Assembly: GCA_018664365.1 (NCBI GenBank)
Contig: JABJOK010000053.1
Location: 1-9,526, forward strand
Length of the DNA: 9,526 bases
Direction: 5' to 3'
Source: Candidatus Peregrinibacteria bacterium
Lineage (GTDB): Bacteria > Patescibacteriota > Gracilibacteria > UBA1369 > LOWO2-01-FULL-3
Part shown: positions 6,562 through 9,526 of the stretch, in pieces
Numbering within the stretch: the first letter of the stretch is position 1
Layout of the letters: each line of letters begins with the position of its first letter
Made by a program: the position numbers and the translations under genes
Notes under the pieces: generated by a model
What the model was told of the DNA's origin: nothing
The model's database searches: none
What the model saw: the letters and a program-made list of their open reading frames with translations, nothing else

Positions 6562-7911
6562 ATGATCAACTTTTTAAGAAAACTTCTTCCTGAAAGACAT
6601 CCGCTTCGGCTTTTTTACCACAACATTAAGGGGTTTTTAGCAGCTCTTTTCTATATGTTTCCTGGAAACAACATAATTGTTATTGGTGTTACTGGAACAA
6701 ATGGGAAAACAACGACTGCGAATTTTATTACCAATATACTAACTACTGCAGGGCATAAGGTTGGAATGGCTTCTACGATCAATTTTCAGGTTGGTGACGA
6801 GAGATGGAATAATATTTTAAAGCAGACGACTGTTGGTCCTTTTATGCTGCAAAAGCTCTTGAAGAGAATGGTTGGTGCAGGATGTAAATATGCAGTACTG
6901 GAAGTTACTTCTCATGCGCTGGATCAGGCGAGAGTTGCAGGCATTAATTTTGATGTCGCAATTATGACCAATATTACCGAGGACCATATTGAATATCATG
7001 GGAGCTTGAATGCTTATTTGGATGCAAAGGCAAAATTGTTTAGAAAAGTTTCAAAGGGGCGAAGAAAGTTTGGAGTTTCAAAGGTTTCTATCTTAAATGC
7101 TGATGATAAATATTATAAATATTTTGACCAATTTTTGGCTGATAGAAAAATAACTTATGGTTTAAAGGCAGCTACTGTTTATGCAGAAAAAATTGAGAAG
7201 CATCCAGAGGGCTCTAGTTTTGTTTTACATGTTCCTAATAATGCTATTCCTGTTGATTTAAAGTTGCCGGGAGAATTTAATGTTTATAATGCGTTGGCTG
7301 CAGCGGCTGCAACGATTTCTCTCGAAGTCCCTATAGAAGTCGTTAAGAAGGGGCTTGAGGATAGTGCTTCTGTGTCAGGAAGACTTGAGCATGTTGATTG
7401 TGGTCAAAAGTACAGTGTGATAGTTGATTACGCTCATGCTACTGATGCTCTTGAAAATTTATTACAGTTATATAGGAAACTTACTCCGGGAAAGCTTTTT
7501 TCTGTGTTTGGGGCCACTGGTGGTGGGCGTGATAAGGGCAAAAGGCCTGATATGGGGAAAGTTGCTAATGAATATGCAGATTATATTATTTTGACTGATG
7601 ACGATCCTTATTCTGAAGATGAATGGGGGATTATTGAACATGTGGCTGAAGGGATTCCTCGACGAGAGGGAGAAAGCTTCTGGAAGATTCCAAGTAGAAG
7701 AGAGGCGATTAGGTTGGCGCTCACTTTAGCAAAGGAGGGAGATACTGTGGTTGTCTCTGGAAAGGGGTGTGAAGAGGTAATGAAGGTGAATGGTAAGACT
7801 ATAAAGTGGAATGATAAGGAGGTTATCAAGGAATTGTTAAAGAGGGAGATAGTAGTTGAAATTGGCGGAGAAAATTTTGAGAAGCGTGAAAATGTTTGTT
7901 TGCAATCATAA
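6562..7911 (+). CDS. murE: MurE-like Mur ligase lacking the usual UDP-binding N-terminal domain
   Basis: ATP-dependent ligase of the Mur family; MurE adds the third amino acid to UDP-MurNAc-L-Ala-D-Glu in peptidoglycan precursor synthesis. Seen over 449 aa: P-loop TGTNGKTTT (44-52), EVTSHALDQARV (114-125), TNITEDHIEYHG (136-147), the AKAKLF stretch with Lys156/Lys158 where MurE carries its carbamylated Lys, VDYAHATDAL (288-297), FGATGGGRDKGKRPDMG (316-332), and the C-terminal GKGCE (400-404). These order and space as in MurE rather than MurC, D or F. Two oddities. The domain 1 of about 90 residues that holds the UDP moiety is replaced by some 37 residues, partly hydrophobic (FLAALFYMF). The DNPR motif that selects meso-diaminopimelate reads DDPY (347-350), so the added amino acid is uncertain. 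A TAG at 6511-6513 rules out a longer N-terminus. Only 3 nt separate it from truB. The Mur-ligase call is firm; the exact substrate is inference. Confidence 0.88.
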   Translation: MINFLRKLLPERHPLRLFYHNIKGFLAALFYMFPGNNIIVIGVTGTNGKTTTANFITNILTTAGHKVGMASTINFQVGDERWNNILKQTTVGPFMLQKLLKRMVGAGCKYAVLEVTSHALDQARVAGINFDVAIMTNITEDHIEYHGSLNAYLDAKAKLFRKVSKGRRKFGVSKVSILNADDKYYKYFDQFLADRKITYGLKAATVYAEKIEKHPEGSSFVLHVPNNAIPVDLKLPGEFNVYNALAAAAATISLEVPIEVVKKGLEDSASVSGRLEHVDCGQKYSVIVDYAHATDALENLLQLYRKLTPGKLFSVFGATGGGRDKGKRPDMGKVANEYADYIILTDDDPYSEDEWGIIEHVAEGIPRREGESFWKIPSRREAIRLALTLAKEGDTVVVSGKGCEEVMKVNGKTIKWNDKEVIKELLKREIVVEIGGENFEKRENVCLQS

Positions 7912-7914
7912 GAT

Positions 7915-8775
7915 ATGAATGGATTTTTATTTATTGATAAGCCTAAAGGGTTAACTTCTTTCGATTTGGTAAGAGAGGTTCGTAAGATTTCAGGTGAAAG
8001 GAAGGTAGGGCATAGCGGGACTCTTGATCCATTGGCCACTGGACTTATGATTTTGGCTCTTGGTGAAGGGACAAAGCTCTTAGAGTTCTTGATAGGCCAT
8101 GGAAAGGAGTATGAAGTGTCTGCTCATTTTGGATATGTCTCTGATACGTATGATGCTGAGGGAGAACTGGTGAAAGTTGATACTGATAAAATTGTAGACG
8201 AGTATTTGATCGAAGATGTTATTAAGGAAAAGTTTATAGGAAAGATTAATCAAGTTCCGCCGAAGTATTCGGCTTTGAAGATTAACGGGAAGAAGGCCTA
8301 TGAATTGGCAAGAGAAGGGAAGGATGTTGAAATGAAGAGTCGCGAGGTTGCTGTTGAGGAGTTTTCACTGCTTGAATATAGTTGGCCTATTGTTAAGTTC
8401 AAAATTAGGTGTAGTTCTGGAACATATATAAGATCCCTGGTTCATGATCTTGGAAATGAACTTATTTGTGGAGGTTATGTTGAGGAGCTTCGTAGGAATA
8501 GTGTAGGGGAGTTTTCCTTAGAGGAATCAGTAAAGCTCGAGAGCCTGGGTAATAATTTTGAACAAAGCCTTGTTTCCGTGGACCAGGTTGCCGATAAATT
8601 CCCTATGTATAAGCTCAGTGTCGAGGATTACGAGGGGTTAAGAGACGGGAAAACCTTGGTGGGTAAAAAACTTGAACAGAAGGCTCCGGTTATGGCTTTT
8701 TATGAAGGAAAATTGGTTGGAATTCTAGAAGAGGTTGGGGGTGGGGTTAAGTATAAAAAAGTTATTCACTCTTAG
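7915..8775 (+). CDS. truB: tRNA pseudouridine(55) synthase TruB
   Basis: Converts U55 to pseudouridine in the T-loop of tRNAs, in the cytoplasm. The 286 aa carry the whole catalytic set: IDKPKGLTSFDLV (7-19), KVGHSGTLDPLATG (30-43) with catalytic Asp38, the KEYEVSAHFG strand with conserved Tyr66, QVPPKYSALKINGKKAYELAREG (113-135), and the SSGTYIRSLVHDLG motif (167-180) with Arg173. The C-terminal tail (about 210-286) is short and PUA-like. The length is slightly below E. coli TruB. The start is the first ATG, 3 nt after the MurE-like stop, so the two are almost certainly co-translated or co-transcribed. In many bacteria truB sits beside ribF; here the pair is present in reverse order with the Mur ligase between them. 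The call is secure. Confidence 0.96.
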   Translation: MNGFLFIDKPKGLTSFDLVREVRKISGERKVGHSGTLDPLATGLMILALGEGTKLLEFLIGHGKEYEVSAHFGYVSDTYDAEGELVKVDTDKIVDEYLIEDVIKEKFIGKINQVPPKYSALKINGKKAYELAREGKDVEMKSREVAVEEFSLLEYSWPIVKFKIRCSSGTYIRSLVHDLGNELICGGYVEELRRNSVGEFSLEESVKLESLGNNFEQSLVSVDQVADKFPMYKLSVEDYEGLRDGKTLVGKKLEQKAPVMAFYEGKLVGILEEVGGGVKYKKVIHS

Positions 8776-8826
8776 AGTTGAAAAAAAAGTGAGTTAACAG
8801 TAATTTTAGATAGTAATTTATTATTT

Positions 8827-9526
8827 ATGTTGGATATTTTAAGGCAGTTTTGGTTTCCGGCCGTGTTTACGTTTTTATCTATGATTTTTGCGTGTCTGCT
8901 TGCGGTTAAGTTTTTTCCAAAACTTGGTTTGATGGATCGTCCTCATAGATATGGTCTTTCAAGGGCACCTATTCCTTACTATGGAGGTATTTTGATTTAT
9001 ACAGTTTTTCTGATTTTGACTTTGTGTTTTGTTGAAATTGATAGATCGGTGATTGCTTTGATTGCTGGTGCAACCTTGATTTTTGTTGTTGGGTTTCTTG
9101 ATGATTTATACAATTTGAGTCCTATTATTCGTCTTGCTGTTCAATTTGTAGCAGGTGTCGTTTTAGTGATTGGGGGAGTGGGGATATTGTCTATTAATCT
9201 GCCTTTGGTGGGGACTCTGGTATTAAGTGAGCCTGTTATAGGCGGGGTGATGATTCTAAGCGCTCTCTTTACGATTTTTTGGGTAATGGCATTGCTCAAC
9301 ACTATGAACTTTGTTGATGGCATTGGAGGCCTTTCTAGTGGTGTTACATTTGTTGCTGGTCTTACTATATTTGCCTTGAGTATTCATCCTGGAATTCATG
9401 AAAACCCTGAATCGCAGATTGGTGTGGCTACAATTGCACTTATTATTGCAATGATTTCTTTTGCATTTTTATTATTTGACTTCCCTAAGCCTAAAATTTT
9501 GATGGGAGATAGCGGAAGTACTTTAC
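8827..9526 (+). CDS. Polyprenyl-phosphate sugar-1-phosphate transferase, MraY/WecA superfamily (3' end beyond the window)
   Basis: The frame runs from the ATG at 8827 to the window edge, 233 codons without a stop. It belongs to the integral-membrane PNPT family (PF00953), which moves a phospho-sugar from a UDP-sugar to undecaprenyl phosphate on the cytoplasmic face, the first lipid-linked step of wall or surface glycan synthesis. Signs: a hydrophobic N-terminus (about 8-33); DRPHRYGLSRAPIPYYGG (37-54), the family's Pro-Gly-Gly loop; GFLDDLYNLSP (89-99) with the Asp92-Asp93 pair; NTMNFVDGIGGLSSG (158-172) with Asp164; and PKPKILMGDSGS (220-231). The usual DGxDGL reads DGIGGL, so the second Asp is a Gly. 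The PIPYYGG form and the MGDSGS motif look closer to the WecA/TagO branch than to MraY, so the sugar is probably HexNAc, but this is inference. It follows truB by 51 nt and is probably the same operon, pairing logically with the O-antigen-ligase-like protein and the Mur ligase. Confidence 0.88.
   Translation, partial: MLDILRQFWFPAVFTFLSMIFACLLAVKFFPKLGLMDRPHRYGLSRAPIPYYGGILIYTVFLILTLCFVEIDRSVIALIAGATLIFVVGFLDDLYNLSPIIRLAVQFVAGVVLVIGGVGILSINLPLVGTLVLSEPVIGGVMILSALFTIFWVMALLNTMNFVDGIGGLSSGVTFVAGLTIFALSIHPGIHENPESQIGVATIALIIAMISFAFLLFDFPKPKILMGDSGSTL

Noticed and set aside
8776..8826. Terminator or second promoter in the 51-nt gap after truB (TTGAAA at 8778, A-run at 8781-8788)
   Set aside because: No hairpin precedes a T-run, and the sequence 17 nt from TTGAAA (TAATTT) is a weak -10. 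More likely a plain operon gap.
6817..9323. Minus-strand open frames at 6817-6999, 7608-8039 and 9141-9323
   Set aside because: They are antisense to the Mur ligase, the Mur ligase/truB junction and the sugar-phosphate transferase; no family resemblance.
1..9526. tRNA or rRNA genes, insertion sequences, CRISPR array, phage or defence genes
   Set aside because: Nearly all of the window is accounted for by the seven coding regions. I saw no cloverleaf, terminal inverted repeats, spaced direct repeats or transposase/integrase motifs.

Overview
The window is AT-rich bacterial DNA, densely packed, with no RNA genes, mobile elements or CRISPR arrays. It holds seven genes I can support. The two that run off the window edges are the easiest to miss. 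The set suggests a member of the candidate phyla radiation (Patescibacteria). The clues are very small intergenic gaps, a MurE-like ligase without its usual first domain, a stand-alone riboflavin kinase, starts without a Shine-Dalgarno sequence, and a giant orphan protein. TGA is not recoded: the 1399-codon frame at the left has no in-frame TGA, and its Trp codons are TGG. This argues against the code-25 Gracilibacteria and Absconditabacteria. A Peregrinibacteria-like or similar lineage is plausible, but that placement is inference only.

Region 1 (1-4199, minus strand) is one uninterrupted reading frame of 1399 codons. It starts at 4199 and is still open at base 1. The product is a huge, soluble-looking, Lys/Glu-rich, cysteine-poor protein. 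It has an alpha-helical-repeat-like N-terminal third and at least two low-complexity linkers between folded-looking blocks. I recognise no family. A strong sigma70-type promoter with an extended -10 lies just upstream, and a perfect 16-bp palindrome sits at the predicted start of the transcript. This is the most novel object in the window.

Region 2 (4333-6156) holds a triosephosphate isomerase of the short archaeal type (plus strand). It overlaps tail-to-tail by 21 bp with a polytopic O-antigen ligase/polymerase-like membrane protein (minus strand).

Region 3 (6171 to the right edge, plus strand) is a probable operon: riboflavin kinase domain only, then a MurE-like Mur ligase, then TruB tRNA pseudouridine synthase, then a polyprenyl-phosphate sugar-1-phosphate transferase (MraY/WecA superfamily, cut by the window edge). 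The gaps are 7, 3 and 51 nt. Its first start codon is only 14 bp from the divergent start of the O-antigen-ligase-like gene, so the two must share or overlap control DNA.

Functionally, three of the seven genes point to envelope glycopolymer synthesis: the cytoplasmic Mur ligase, the lipid-linked sugar transferase and the membrane ligase/polymerase. Three are housekeeping genes (TIM, riboflavin kinase, TruB). The giant protein is of unknown function.
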